NCBI RefSeq assembly: GCF_014356525.2
Contig: NC_052511.1
Coordinates: forward strand, 47,988,182-48,052,181
DNA from: Nilaparvata lugens
Lineage: Eukaryota; Arthropoda; Insecta; Hemiptera; Delphacidae
DNA length: 64,000 bases
Reading direction: 5' to 3'
Both the position numbers and the translations under genes were made by a program. Within the stretch, counting starts at the first letter, position 1; each line of letters starts with the position of its first letter. The notes under the pieces are model-generated. The model did not search any database, was not told the origin of the DNA, and worked only from the letters and a program-made list of their open reading frames with translations. Shown piece by piece: positions 32,853-42,448 of this stretch.

Positions 32853-33183
32853 TAGACCAGTTATAGAATAGACACAGCCTATTGTATATTCATACTGAAA
32901 GTCGATGAAGCCAACATCTACTGCCATATCTCCAAATCGTGACGTCAGCATCAGATAGAAAATTCTCTGTAGAGTTTGTTTACATTGTTTTCCATAGCAG
33001 ATTGTGTCTATTTCAGTGGGAGCGCAGCTGGAGTTTAACCATTTTAATGAATAATAATTTATTTGAAATATACACAATCTGAAAGTTTTCTATCCGATGA
33101 TGACGTCACGATTTGGAGATATGGCAGTAGATGTTGGCCTCAGAGGCTAGACTTCCCAGTGTGTCTATTCTATAATTGGTCTA
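32853..33183. mobile_element. Nested MITE with TAGACCAGTTATAGAATAG ends
   Basis: TAGACCAGTTATAGAATAGA pairs with the inverted TCTATTCTATAATTGGTCTA. Inner arms share ATATCTCCAAATCGTGACGT. Confidence 0.8.
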
Positions 33184-33202
33184 AGGTCGAATGATAGACA
33201 AG

Positions 33203-33410
33203 CACAGCCACCTCTAATACAAGGCCCCGGCCTACGATATTGCAATGTCGCAGTGTAGGCCTAGGATCTAATACATGATTGGTGAAAAAGATTTTAAAAA
33301 ATACCAGCTGATCTTTTTTACCAATCATGTATTAGATCCTAGGCCTACACTGCGACGTTGCAATATCATAGGCCGGGGCCTTGTATTAGAGGTGGCTATG
33401 TAGACAAGGA
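33203..33410. mobile_element. hAT-type palindromic MITE with 8-bp target duplication
   Basis: Near-perfect 85-bp arms with tips CACAGCCACCTCTAATACAA. TAGACAAG lies on both sides (33195-33202 and 33411-33418), an 8-bp duplication as made by hAT transposases. Confidence 0.85.
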
Positions 33411-33469
33411 TAGCAGCCATTGCTAATTCAACACTGCCATTATAACGTGGACCTCACTAACTTATATGA

Positions 33470-34205
33470 CAGTATTTGATTGACATTGATGCTGCCATCT
33501 TTGTTTATCATTTGACAAAGTAAATAGCGCCATCATTTTCTACCTCATACTTTGCCAGATCGTATTTAAACAATGTAGAAATATAAACAATTAACTATAT
33601 ATTCAATCTCAATTGTGATAATTTATTTCTTAATCATTGAAAAATATATGTTCCTGCTGATAAAAATGTTCATTCATTTCTAACTGAAATGAAAAGCTAA
33701 TATTAGGCTACATCTGATATATCAGTATCATAATTTATCCTCTAAAGAAGGCAGTATTAGTATCCTCTACACCAGTACCAGTTATCCTCTATAGAAGGCA
33801 GTGGCAGGGCAGAGAATCGGCTACAACGGTTCTCTTATCTCCTTCCACTGCATTTATAACGTGAACAGTTGATTTCGAATCACGAGCCTTATGGGCCTGA
33901 GTAGTATACTTGAATCATCTCTGTATCAAATTCATGAACATCTCTGGTGAGGTCCACGTTATAATGGCAGTGTTTGATTAACAATGGTACTGCTATCCTT
34001 GTCTATCATTCAACAAAGCGGATATCTCTTTCTTGCTTTGCTGTGTTGCCCGATCTTCTTCTAACAATGTAGAATTAATAATTAATTGACAAAATATTTA
34101 ATCTTAATTATGAAAATTCATTATGAAATTATTGAAAAATATGATTTATGCTTAATAAAATATAATTATGATTATTTTAAACAAAAATGAACAGTTAATA
34201 CTTCA
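33470..34205. mobile_element. Two further mariner-type MITE copies
   Basis: 33470-33862 is a decayed copy with both ends eroded. 33946-34205 starts GGTGAGGTCCACGTTATAAT and is cut off by the element beginning at 34206. Confidence 0.6.
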
Positions 34206-34606
34206 TCTTTTTTTTGTGTGTAGTTGAGAAGTTGATATTATTGTAATTATTCATGTTAAATGAAAAGACTAAGAAATTGTCAAAAACCACAGATTTATTG
34301 ATACTTAGAAAGACCGGTTACGGTTGTTACACCATTGTCAATCTCTGATAAACTAAAACTAAATACAAGAGCAGCAGAATTTATACTAGTAGGCGAGTAC
34401 TGCTATTGGTCAAGGGCATGAATGCATGCCATTGGCCCAGCTAAACAGTCTAACAGAAATCTGTACTACTGTTAAGTGGGAGGAGACTGTCAAGGGCATG
34501 AACGCCTGCCATTGGCCCAGCTAAACAGTCTAACAGAAATCTGTACTACTGTTAAGTGGGAGGAGACTGTCAAGGGCATGAACGCCTGCCATTGGCCCAG
34601 CTAAAC
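34206..34606 (-). mobile_element. Palindromic retroelement copy running into the gap
   Basis: On the minus strand it ends CTTCTCAACTACACACAAAA with a poly-A, the family tail. It contains CTTTTCATTT, the degenerate hammerhead-like motif near 34310-34355, and an 80-bp tandem repeat at its inner side. The far arm is lost in the gap at 34607. Confidence 0.65.
34411..34606. repeat. 80-bp tandem repeat, at least 2.5 units, up to the gap
   Basis: CAAGGGCATGAACGCCTGCC starts at 34411 (with two differences), 34491 and 34571, exact 80-bp spacing. The array runs straight into the N run, so unresolved repeats are probably why the assembly breaks here. Confidence 0.9.
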
Positions 34607-34706
34607 NNNNNNNNNNNNNNNNNNNNNNNNNNNNNNNNNNNNNNNNNNNNNNNNNNNNNNNNNNNNNNNNNNNNNNNNNNNNNNNNNNNNNNNNNNNNNN
34701 NNNNNN
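34607..34706. other. Assembly gap (100 N) inside the aminopeptidase gene
   Basis: Placeholder gap. It interrupts the exon at 34707-34788 and very probably hides the next coding exons. Confidence 0.95.
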
Positions 34707-34788
34707 GGCCAGTTCGTGGCAAATGTGGAATGCCACCTGTTGCTTTTGTTTTAGAGAGTCCATGTCGTCCACCACCAGAAAACGTTCG
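34707..34788 (-). CDS. M1 aminopeptidase exon with zinc-binding motif, cut by gap
   Basis: Acceptor ttcatgttacag. Encodes SERFLVVDDMDSLKQKQQVA then FHICHELA and enters the gap. HELA is the start of the HEXXH(X18)E zinc motif: the first His ligand and catalytic Glu are visible, the second His is not. The sequence joins in frame to GVIAF of the exon at 57052-57357, where family members have W.YRE...L. The usual Arg before Glu is Ser here. The remaining motif, the third zinc ligand in NEGFA..E and the catalytic Tyr cannot be assessed. Confidence 0.88.
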
Positions 34789-34983
34789 CTGTAACATGAA
34801 AATAGATGAGATGAATACATGAATGAATGAAGCTTTATACACACCAAACTATTTTGATCTGCAGAGTGGCAGAGCAACAGAGCACAGATATCTGAGCGTC
34901 CGCAGAGTTTGTATTCACACCAAAAAACATCTTTGGGCCGACAGAGCTTCACAGTGTTGCGCTCTGACTCTGGCCGAAGGAAG

Positions 34984-36396
34984 ATGACGTCAAATCAGTA
35001 TGTGCCGTGGTGTAGAAGTTCATTTTATAAAAGTGTTCCTTGGATCAATAGGGACAAAGATGATAGCAGTGACGATGATCTGCTTTTGTTATACTCTAGT
35101 AGTAGTGGTAGATCTCATTGGGTGCACCCAATAAATAAAAAAAGAAAAAATTATGGCGAGTTTCATCACTTGATGCGAGATCTCCAAGCTGATGAAGACA
35201 TTGAATGAAAAAGACTAAGAAATTGTCAAAAAACCACTGATTTATTGATAATTAGAAAGACCGGTTTCGGTTAATACACCATTGTCAATCTCTGATAAAC
35301 TGAAACTAAATACAAGAGCAGCAGAATTTATACTAGTAGGCGAGTACTGCTATTGGTCGAGGGCATGAACGCCTGCCATTGGCCTAGCTAGACAGTCTCC
35401 TCCCCCTCAACGGTGTGACAAAATGGCGGCTTAAGCACAGAATCGCCATGATAATAAAATTAACTTTTAGTACAAAATAAGAACCAAGAAAACAAGTGTG
35501 AAAGATAATAAAACAAATATGGAAATAGAAAAACTATTGACTACCGTAATGTATGCTTACAATTTTATGATAAAACTAAATTCGTAGTGTTGTATTGGTT
35601 GAAATGAATCTGGTCATTTCAACTATACTGGGAATTTTCCTTAATTACTCTTGTTATTTCTAAAGCCTCTAGAATATTCAAAGATCCGCCTTTGTTCAAC
35701 GAACAACCTTTGTTGAACAAAGGCAGATCTTTGAATATTCTATAGGCTTTAGAAATAAAGGCAGATCTTTGGATTCAAAGGCAGATCTTTGAATATTCTA
35801 GAGGCTTTAGAAATAACAAGAGTACTTAAGGAAAATTCCCAGTATAGTTTAATGACCAGATTCATTTCAACCATACAACACTACGAATTTAGTTTATCAT
35901 AAAATTGTAAGCATACATAGTCATAGTTTTTCTATTCATATTTGCTTTATTATCTTTCACACTTGTTTTCTTGTTCTTATTTTGTACTAAAAGTAAATTT
36001 ATTATCATGGCGATTCTGTTGCTTAAGCCGCCATTTGTCACACCGTTGAGGGGGAGGAGACTGTTAGCTAGGCCAATGGCAGGCGTTCATGCCCTCGACC
36101 AATAGCAGTACTCGCCTACTAGTATAAATTCTGCTGCTCTTGTATTTAGTTTTAGTTTATCAGTTTTAGTGGTTTTTTGACAATTTCTTAGTCTTTTTCA
36201 TTCAATATGAATAATTACCACAATATCAACTTCTCAACTACACAAAAACTGATGAAGACAGATTTAGGGGGTACTTCAGACTTAGTAAGGACCAATTTAG
36301 TGAAGTTTTATCATTTATTGATGATAAAATTAAAAAAGAAGATACCAACTACAGAGAATGTTTAAGTAGCAGAAAACGACTAGCTGTCTGCTTAAG
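34984..36396 (+). pseudogene. HARBI1/PIF-Harbinger transposase-like exon 1, split by insertion
   Basis: HARBI1 relatives are domesticated or active nucleases of PIF/Harbinger transposons. 34984-35200 encodes MTSNQYVPWCRSSFYKSVPW, an acidic Ser/Asp stretch and WVHPINKKRKNYGEFHHLMR then DLQADED. 36261-36396 encodes RFRGYFRLSKDQFSEVLSFI then DDKIKKEDTNYRECLSSRKR and LAVCLR, ending at donor AAG|GTGAGT. The order W.HP...R...GEF..L, F..YFR.....F...L..I...I.K.D...R.....RL.V.LR is the normal HARBI1 N-terminal half. The two halves are in frame if the 1048-bp insert and one 12-bp duplicate are removed. The catalytic exon is absent before 37385. Confidence 0.8.
35201..36248 (+). mobile_element. Palindromic A-tailed retroelement, 1048 bp, 12-bp target duplication
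   Basis: CTGATGAAGACA flanks both sides (35189-35200 and 36249-36260). Starts TTGAATGAAAAAGACTAAG and ends CTCAACTACACAAAAA. The arms are inverted copies of about 480 bp meeting near 35700. They share TATAAATTCTGCTGCTCTTG and GACCAATAGCAGTACTCGCC; the left arm also has the hammerhead-like motif, while in the right arm that motif is deleted (CAGTTTTAGTGG join). No ORF. An A-rich 3' end and long duplication indicate retroposition rather than cut-and-paste. Confidence 0.75.
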
Positions 36397-36477
36397 GTGA
36401 GTTATTTGGCATAATTCAACTCAATAGTTACTGTACATTCATCATTCTATTCAGTCAAAATAAATCATACAATAATT

Positions 36478-36842
36478 TTGAATGAAAAAGACTAAGAAAT
36501 TGTCAAAAAACCACTGATTTATTGATAATTAGAAAGACCGGTTTCGGTTAGTACACCATTGTCAATCTCTGATAAACTAAAACTAAATACAAGAGCAGCA
36601 GAATTTATACTGGTAGGCGAGTTCTGCCAGTAACCAGTACTTCCAGTACTTGTACTTCCAGTATAAATTCTGCTGCTCTTGTATTTAGTTTTAGTTTATC
36701 AGAGATTGACAATGGTGTAATAACCGAAACCGGTCTTTCTAATTATCAATAAATCAGTGGTTTTTTGACAATTTCTTAGTCTTTTTCATTCAATATGAAT
36801 AATTACCACAATATCAACTTCTCAACTACACAAAAAAAAAGA
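36478..36842 (+). mobile_element. Short palindromic A-tailed retroelement, 365 bp, 11-bp duplication
   Basis: CATACAATAAT occurs at 36466-36476 and 36843-36853. Starts TTGAATGAAAAAGACTAAG, folds back at TTCCAGTACTTGTACTTCCA near 36650 and ends CTACACAAAAAAAAA. Same family as 35201-36248 with most of both arms deleted. Both arms keep the hammerhead-like motif (plus-strand copy at 36701-36740). Confidence 0.75.
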
Positions 36843-38009
36843 CATACAATAATAGGATCATATTTCATTAATAAAAACCATTTCCACTTCAATAGCATGC
36901 CTACCAACTCCAGAATAATAAAAATACCTTTGTTCTGAGCAAATTTCTCTGTTAGGTGTTTTAGGTAATGTTTAGAAGGCGTTTCTTCAAGATCTCTGCC
37001 GATTCCTAATTTTTCATTTTTTTAAGCAAACGCGAGCCACATTATTAATTTCTAGGCGCTGAATCCGAATCTGAAATTAGAATTTTTCTATCTCCATTTT
37101 TACGTGATTTATGTTTTTGATGAGAGAACTTTATCGAAAACGTCCGCTGGGATGCCTGGAGAAAATCGCTCCCAGAGCGATTCGAAAACATCTGCATGCC
37201 ATCAGAGTTTTCTCGGAAACGTCGGCTGGCCGATACCGGTTGATACGCAGAGTGCGGTGTGTATAACCATAGAGAAACAATAGCGTAATGACAATACCTT
37301 ATCCTATTGTTTCTCTATGGTATACAGATCTTTTTCCATCCATCCAACCACAGACTCTGCAGAGCTACCGAGTTTGGTGTGTATACTACTTGACTCCATA
37401 AAAAAATGAATGATCCATTACAAACGCCACATGTTATTGATACAACGAGTGCTACAGGCATAGCCTAAATGCACTCATGAATGAAATTACTTACATCAGT
37501 TAGAATTAGGGATGGGTATCGAAAGACAAAACATCGATGTTTTGAACATCGATGTTTTTTTCATCCTAACATCGATAAGTGAAAAACAACGAACAGTAAA
37601 CATCGATGTTTTTGAACATCGATGTTTTTAAACATTGTCTATTGCCCTACGTTTTTATGGATGATACTATCAGTCCAGTCAATATAGACATAAAAAAGGG
37701 GGTGTGCTTGCAATTTATATTGTAGTTCTGATTTTTTAATATATTATTTGGATACATAAGAGGAGTCCAGAGCCAATTTCTTCATGCAAGATTTCCTTGT
37801 GCTAGATACAGAATATCCCAAAAAGATTATAAAATTCTGAAAAAATGAGATCACTTGGAACTCTCTATCTCCAATGAGTACTTAGTTATTATTTTTCAAA
37901 AATGATTAAAATTTGAAGAAAAAATCAATTTTGATGAATTTTAGTTATTGATCAACAATATCTTCCGATTGTTACAATTTAGATGTATATTTCAAAATCC
38001 CTCTAGGCA

Positions 38010-39395
38010 TATTTTTGTGCTATACAATTTGAGATCAGGTAGAGCGCTCTATGTCATAAGGAGTTCCAAGTACCCCTGACAACAATGCTCCTTGTATTGT
38101 GAAAAACACCTAATTTTCAGCTTCAACCATCATCACCATCTACTTTGTCGTCACATTGATATTTCGCACAATGACATAAGTTCATGGGTAAGAATCACCC
38201 GTTAGATGCAACTTCATTTCAGTATTCCTAGTAGAGGCACGGTTAAGGACACCTCAAAAATCATAATTTCAAACACTTATAATTACTTTGACACAATGCT
38301 CAGATTTCATCGTACTACACTTCATTCATCTCGTCTCGCCAAGGCGGTTAAAAATCATGCATCAACAGTCAAATTCAGCCAAAAAATAGAAAATTTATTG
38401 TTGAGTGTAGGTACTTAAGCCATATTCAATACATAAAAAATGGCCAATTTCTATATTCAAAGCTATGTATCTCGGTAACCCCTCTTTATAAAAATTATTA
38501 CATGATCTTGAATGTACAATAGAATTTTCTATTTCATGCTGTAAGCAATTCATGGAAAAATATGTTCTTAAAGTGAGATTTGATTGTTGAAAAAAATCCG
38601 AAAAATTGTATAATTTTTCTCATATTAACGGTTTTGGCAGTTCTATGATAGCGAAAAGTGATTCAAGATGGATTTTAGGCAACTGAGCTCGTAGAGGATG
38701 AATTATCCACAATTTGTAATCAATCGTAAGTTTCTATGATTAATCAGACTCGTTTTAGAAACTCTTGATCAACAGTAAAATACGAAAAAAATGTAAAAAA
38801 CTGAAATCGCCATTTTTAAAATCTTAACTTCCAAATTGTTTTGCAATCGAAAGTATTATTTATTGAAGTGGGTAGAGGGGGACAATTTTCATATTCTCAT
38901 AGATTTGGAAATTTTATCAGAAGTATTTCACAAGACATGCAACTTTGAATATAGAAATTGGTCATATTTTGTGTATTGGAATAGGGCTTAAGTACACTCA
39001 ACAATAAATTTTCCATTTTTCGACCGAATTTGACTTATTATGCATGATTTTGAACCGTCGTGACGAGCCGAGAAGGATGAAGTGTAGTACGATGAAATCT
39101 GAGCATTGTGTCAAAAGTTATGTGTTTGAAATTTTGATCCTTGAGGTGTCCTTAAGCGCGCCTCTCCACTAGGAAATACTGAAATGAAGTGTATCTTACG
39201 GGTGATTCTCATAGAACATAATCTCAAGAACTTATGTCGTTGTGCGAAATATCAATGTGAGGATAATGTAGTTGGTGATGATGCTTGAAGCTGAAAATTA
39301 GGTGTTTTTCACAAAACAAGGAGCATTGTTGTCAGGTGTATCTGGAATATGAGATAGAGCGCTCTACCTGATCTCAGATTATAGAGCAAAAAAAG
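38010..39395. repeat. Large inverted repeat inside the hAT-type element
   Basis: Arms about 38010-38470 and 38920-39395 are inverted copies (for example GATCAGGTAGAGCGCTCTAT, TTATTGTTGAGTGTA and their inverses) with about 450 bp between. Divergence between arms is clearly higher than between the TIRs. A transcript would form a long hairpin. Confidence 0.8.
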
Positions 39396-40074
39396 AGCTT
39401 CTAAAGTGACTACAATTTTATCTGGAGCTATTGTTTCAATATTCTAACAGTTACTAACTGGAATCACAGGAATTTTGGTTTTGTGGTATTCAAGTAACAG
39501 TCTTTCGAATAATTGAAGTCAGGTTGTGACTAGAAAGATACATCAACTCTAGTTCACAAGATTTGTCATCTTCATGGTCTAGTCTGAAACCTCTCGGGAT
39601 ATCCTTGAGGATTCGGTCTTGAAATTTCACCCAAAGCTAATTTTAGCAATCAATGATACTCATATCGTATTCATTCAATACCTGATAGATTTTTTATGAA
39701 ATGGAAATGGATTAAGTTTTTTTATATTGATATCTGCACTCCTTACAATACGAGGACCTCTTTTCCAGAGCTAGATTAATTAGTGTTGAACACATGTTGA
39801 GGAAATAATTGTAGTAAGAAAAAACTCTTTCTTCCTAAGAAACGAAGAATCCGACCTCTTATTCAATTCTAAATAACTAACTATCTAACCTTGACACGGA
39901 CCACAGAAGTAATGTAAATCTTCAAGAGTATCCAACAGTCTCACATAAAAATACAGAGAGCCTGATTGAAAAATAAGAATAGCAATCTGCAGGAAATCAA
40001 AACTTATGCGAGATCTTTCACAAGAGTGATCTATATTCACGAAAAACACTAAACAGAATACTACCATAGAGAAA

Positions 40075-40339
40075 CGATAGCATAAGTAGATATGCCATGG
40101 TATAGGGCGTTTATGTCGCAACTTTTACTGTTATCTCAAGCCGATAGTTCACATAGTTCTTTCCTATGCAGCTGTGTGACGCTGGTAGTCTCTCAAATTG
40201 TGCCGTTCATACACTATCACCCCAACAAAACAGTAAAAATTGACAATAATTGACAGTAATCGGCTTGAGATAACAGTAAAAGTTGCGACATAAATTCCCT
40301 ATACCATGGGATATCTTCTTACGCTATTGTTTCTCTATG
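40075..40339. mobile_element. MITE, 265 bp, 7-bp target duplication, nested in the hAT element
   Basis: ATACTAC lies on both sides (40068-40074 and 40340-40346). Ends CATAGAGAAACGATAGCATA and inverted TACGCTATTGTTTCTCTATG, with inner arms sharing CTCAAGCCGAT. The copy at 62742-63012 is also flanked by a 7-bp repeat. Confidence 0.85.
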
Positions 40340-40802
40340 ATACTACACTAAATATGATAAAGATAATGATTATAATTCTGTTACTATTGTTTATTTGCTC
40401 TCAAGATAATCCTCTTCAAACAAAAAAAAAAAACTTGTATCAAATTAAAAAATTAGAATTGATTTACTTTTTAGTTGGGAAAAGCATCGGATGACCGATG
40501 TCTAGGTAAAACCATCGATAAGTGAAAAACATCGAACAGTAAACATCGATGTTAAAAACATCGATGTTTTTAAACATCGATGTATCGATACCCATCCCTA
40601 GTTAGAATGTAAGCTAAACAATACAACTAACACAAAATATTATCATTAGAATATTATTATGTTGCTTCTGTTTAAACGACTTCATGTTTTTTTCCTACTT
40701 GGATTGCTCGCTGAAACATAAATAATAGATCAATAGATGAATAAAAATACTTGAATTTCTTGATCGCCACTCTAGAATGTAGGCGGCTGAGATTCGATTC
40801 AT

Positions 40803-40969
40803 AAGGTGCGTACAGATTTACGCGCCGCGAACATGAGCGATTCACTTTTAATCAGCTGATTATATCTGTATTTTTACAGAAACGGTAAGATACAGATATA
40901 AAAAGCTTGGCATCAGCTGATTAAAAGTGAATTGCTCATGTTCGCGGCGCCTAAATCTGTACGCACCTT
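40803..40969. mobile_element. MITE (AAGGTGCGTACAGA family)
   Basis: Palindrome with tips AAGGTGCGTACAGATTTACG and inner TTTTAATCAGCTGATTA. An eroded relative seems present near 59630-59740. Confidence 0.8.
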
Positions 40970-41082
40970 TACAGCAAATAATAGATTGTGACAAGAAGAA
41001 GAAGAAGAAGAAGAAGATAAAAAAGAGGAGTTGGAAGAGAGAGAAGAAAGAGGAGGAGGAAGAAGACCAAGAAAAATAAAAT

Positions 41083-41440
41083 TCCTTTTTTTGAAAATCG
41101 ATTGACCCATTTTCATTCAAGGAAAATCTGATTGAAAGGTGCGCGGATCAGTCGTTTATATTTTGAGAAGTTGTGGATGTAAACAAATAGATACCTTCTC
41201 TGTTGAAGTTCAACTCTATCCTACTCTCTTCACTCTAAATTCCAATGTATTTAAAATTTGAGAAGAAGAAGTTGTAGACTGAAAAGAAAAAAGAAAAAGT
41301 TTGAATGGAGTGTTCATGTAGAAGTAGTAGTGATAGTAGGAGAAGAAGATCAATGAGAAGTAGAAGAGCGTGGAGAAGAAGAAGAAGAAGAAGAAGAAGA
41401 GGGAGAAGAAGGAGAAGAAAAAGAATTTCTTGATCCATTA
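41083..41440 (-). repeat. Dispersed unit with (GAA)n, inverted partner of 49255-49578
   Basis: The unit runs from GAAAATCGATTGACCCATTT through AAGGTGCGCGGATCA, ATAGATACCTTCTCTGTTGA and GAATGGAGTGTTCATGTAGA to the GAA run. The other copy has the same order in mirror image on the opposite side of the (TTC)n run. Confidence 0.8.
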
Positions 41441-41805
41441 CGAACTGGGAACTACTATAGTTTTTTGTGTCGTTGTGAATGTGGTGTTTATAACATACTC
41501 GTTTATAACCATAGAGTATAGAATGTACTTTCTGCAACTTGCAAGCTGAAACTCCGCGATTTTCTGTCCCACTGGTCACCCATCCATAATGCAAACCGAA
41601 GGTCATGCAATTCGAGAATCAACAAGTTTTCGCGATAAAATTTGAGTCAAGTTGCGGTTTAATCAACCCATAATCCTCCATGGTTTCATGTGTGCGCGGT
41701 CTCACTCTGTTACATGTGTTTCTCATCAATAACCACAAGGAGAGAAAATTTAAGGTGGTTTCATTCTATGCCACAAGCAATCAATGTATATAATGTCGCT
41801 GGTTT

Positions 41806-42030
41806 GCATGAGTCTCAAATTGGTGACCTCAAGATTTCAGTGTACACAGTGTCATCGGATTACATGTGTTTCAAATCAGTGACCTCAAGATTTTAGTATG
41901 CGCGGTGTCATATGATTGCATGTGTTTTATTTCACTCACCTCAAGATCTCAGTGTGCACGGTTTCATCAGGTTTCACGTGTTTCATATCAGTGATCTCAA
42001 ATTCTCAGTGTGAGCGGTGTCGTTTGATAG
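41806..42030. repeat. Degenerate minisatellite, about 57-bp units, four copies
   Basis: CATGTGTTTCAAATCAGTGA followed by CCTCAAGATTTTAGT returns at about 41806, 41864, 41919 and 41976 with substitutions. Confidence 0.75.
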
Positions 42031-42224
42031 TGTATGTTTGATATTGCACACACAATATCACCAGTAATTCTAGTTCGACCACAAGTAATTCTAGACAATT
42101 GCTTACTGTATATGATTGCCACTAAAGCTTCTTAGCTCATATTTCATTGATTAGGCAATACACCACCAGTTATGAACAAAGTTTATAGAATGTAACATTC
42201 TATATTTTATTGAGCATTTGTGGA

Positions 42225-42430
42225 TAACCCTAGCTCCACAAGGATCCAATAATTAAGAACTTGACATACTGAAAACTCAATCCACTGAAATCTTGAAGAA
42301 TTCAAAATAACCATCCTCAGTAAATTAAGAATCCATATGAAAAATTCCAAGTTAATCAGTTGAGTAGTTGAGACGTGATGTGTATATTCGTGTATTTCCT
42401 ATTCCCTACGTTATAAACAAATTTTTTCCT
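42225..42430 (+). repeat. Helitron-like fragment shared with 63330-63620
   Basis: CTTGACATACTGAAAACT, AAATAACCATCCTC.GTAAATT and CAGTTGAGTAGTTGAGA occur in the same order at both places. Ends not defined. Confidence 0.5.
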
Positions 42431-42448
42431 TTATTATAGTATAGATTA

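Larger units (their letters stand above)
32562..33460. mobile_element. Mariner-type MITE with two nested MITEs
   Basis: Ends TATAGTGAGGTCCACGTTAT and inverted ATTATAACGTGGACCTCACT. The interior is interrupted at 32853-33183 and 33203-33410. Confidence 0.8.
34836..37385 (+). mobile_element. Harbinger-like element, internally deleted, with nested insertions
   Basis: TATACACACCAAACT at 34836 is matched by inverted AGTTTGGTGTGTATA at 37371-37385, with CTCTGCAGAG-like blocks next to both. Between them is a HARBI1-like first exon but no DDE nuclease domain. The element lies in the 22-kb aminopeptidase intron, just upstream (in gene sense) of the zinc-motif exon. A three-base target duplication could not be fixed. 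Confidence 0.6.
37507..40600. mobile_element. hAT-type element, 3.1 kb, no transposase
   Basis: Perfect 16-bp TIRs TAGGGATGGGTATCGA and TCGATACCCATCCCTA are flanked by the 8-bp duplication GTTAGAAT (37499-37506 and 40601-40608). Sub-terminal regions on both sides are crowded with ACATCGATGTTTT, a plausible transposase-binding repeat. I see no hAT transposase frame. The interior holds a large inverted repeat and a younger MITE. Confidence 0.9.
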
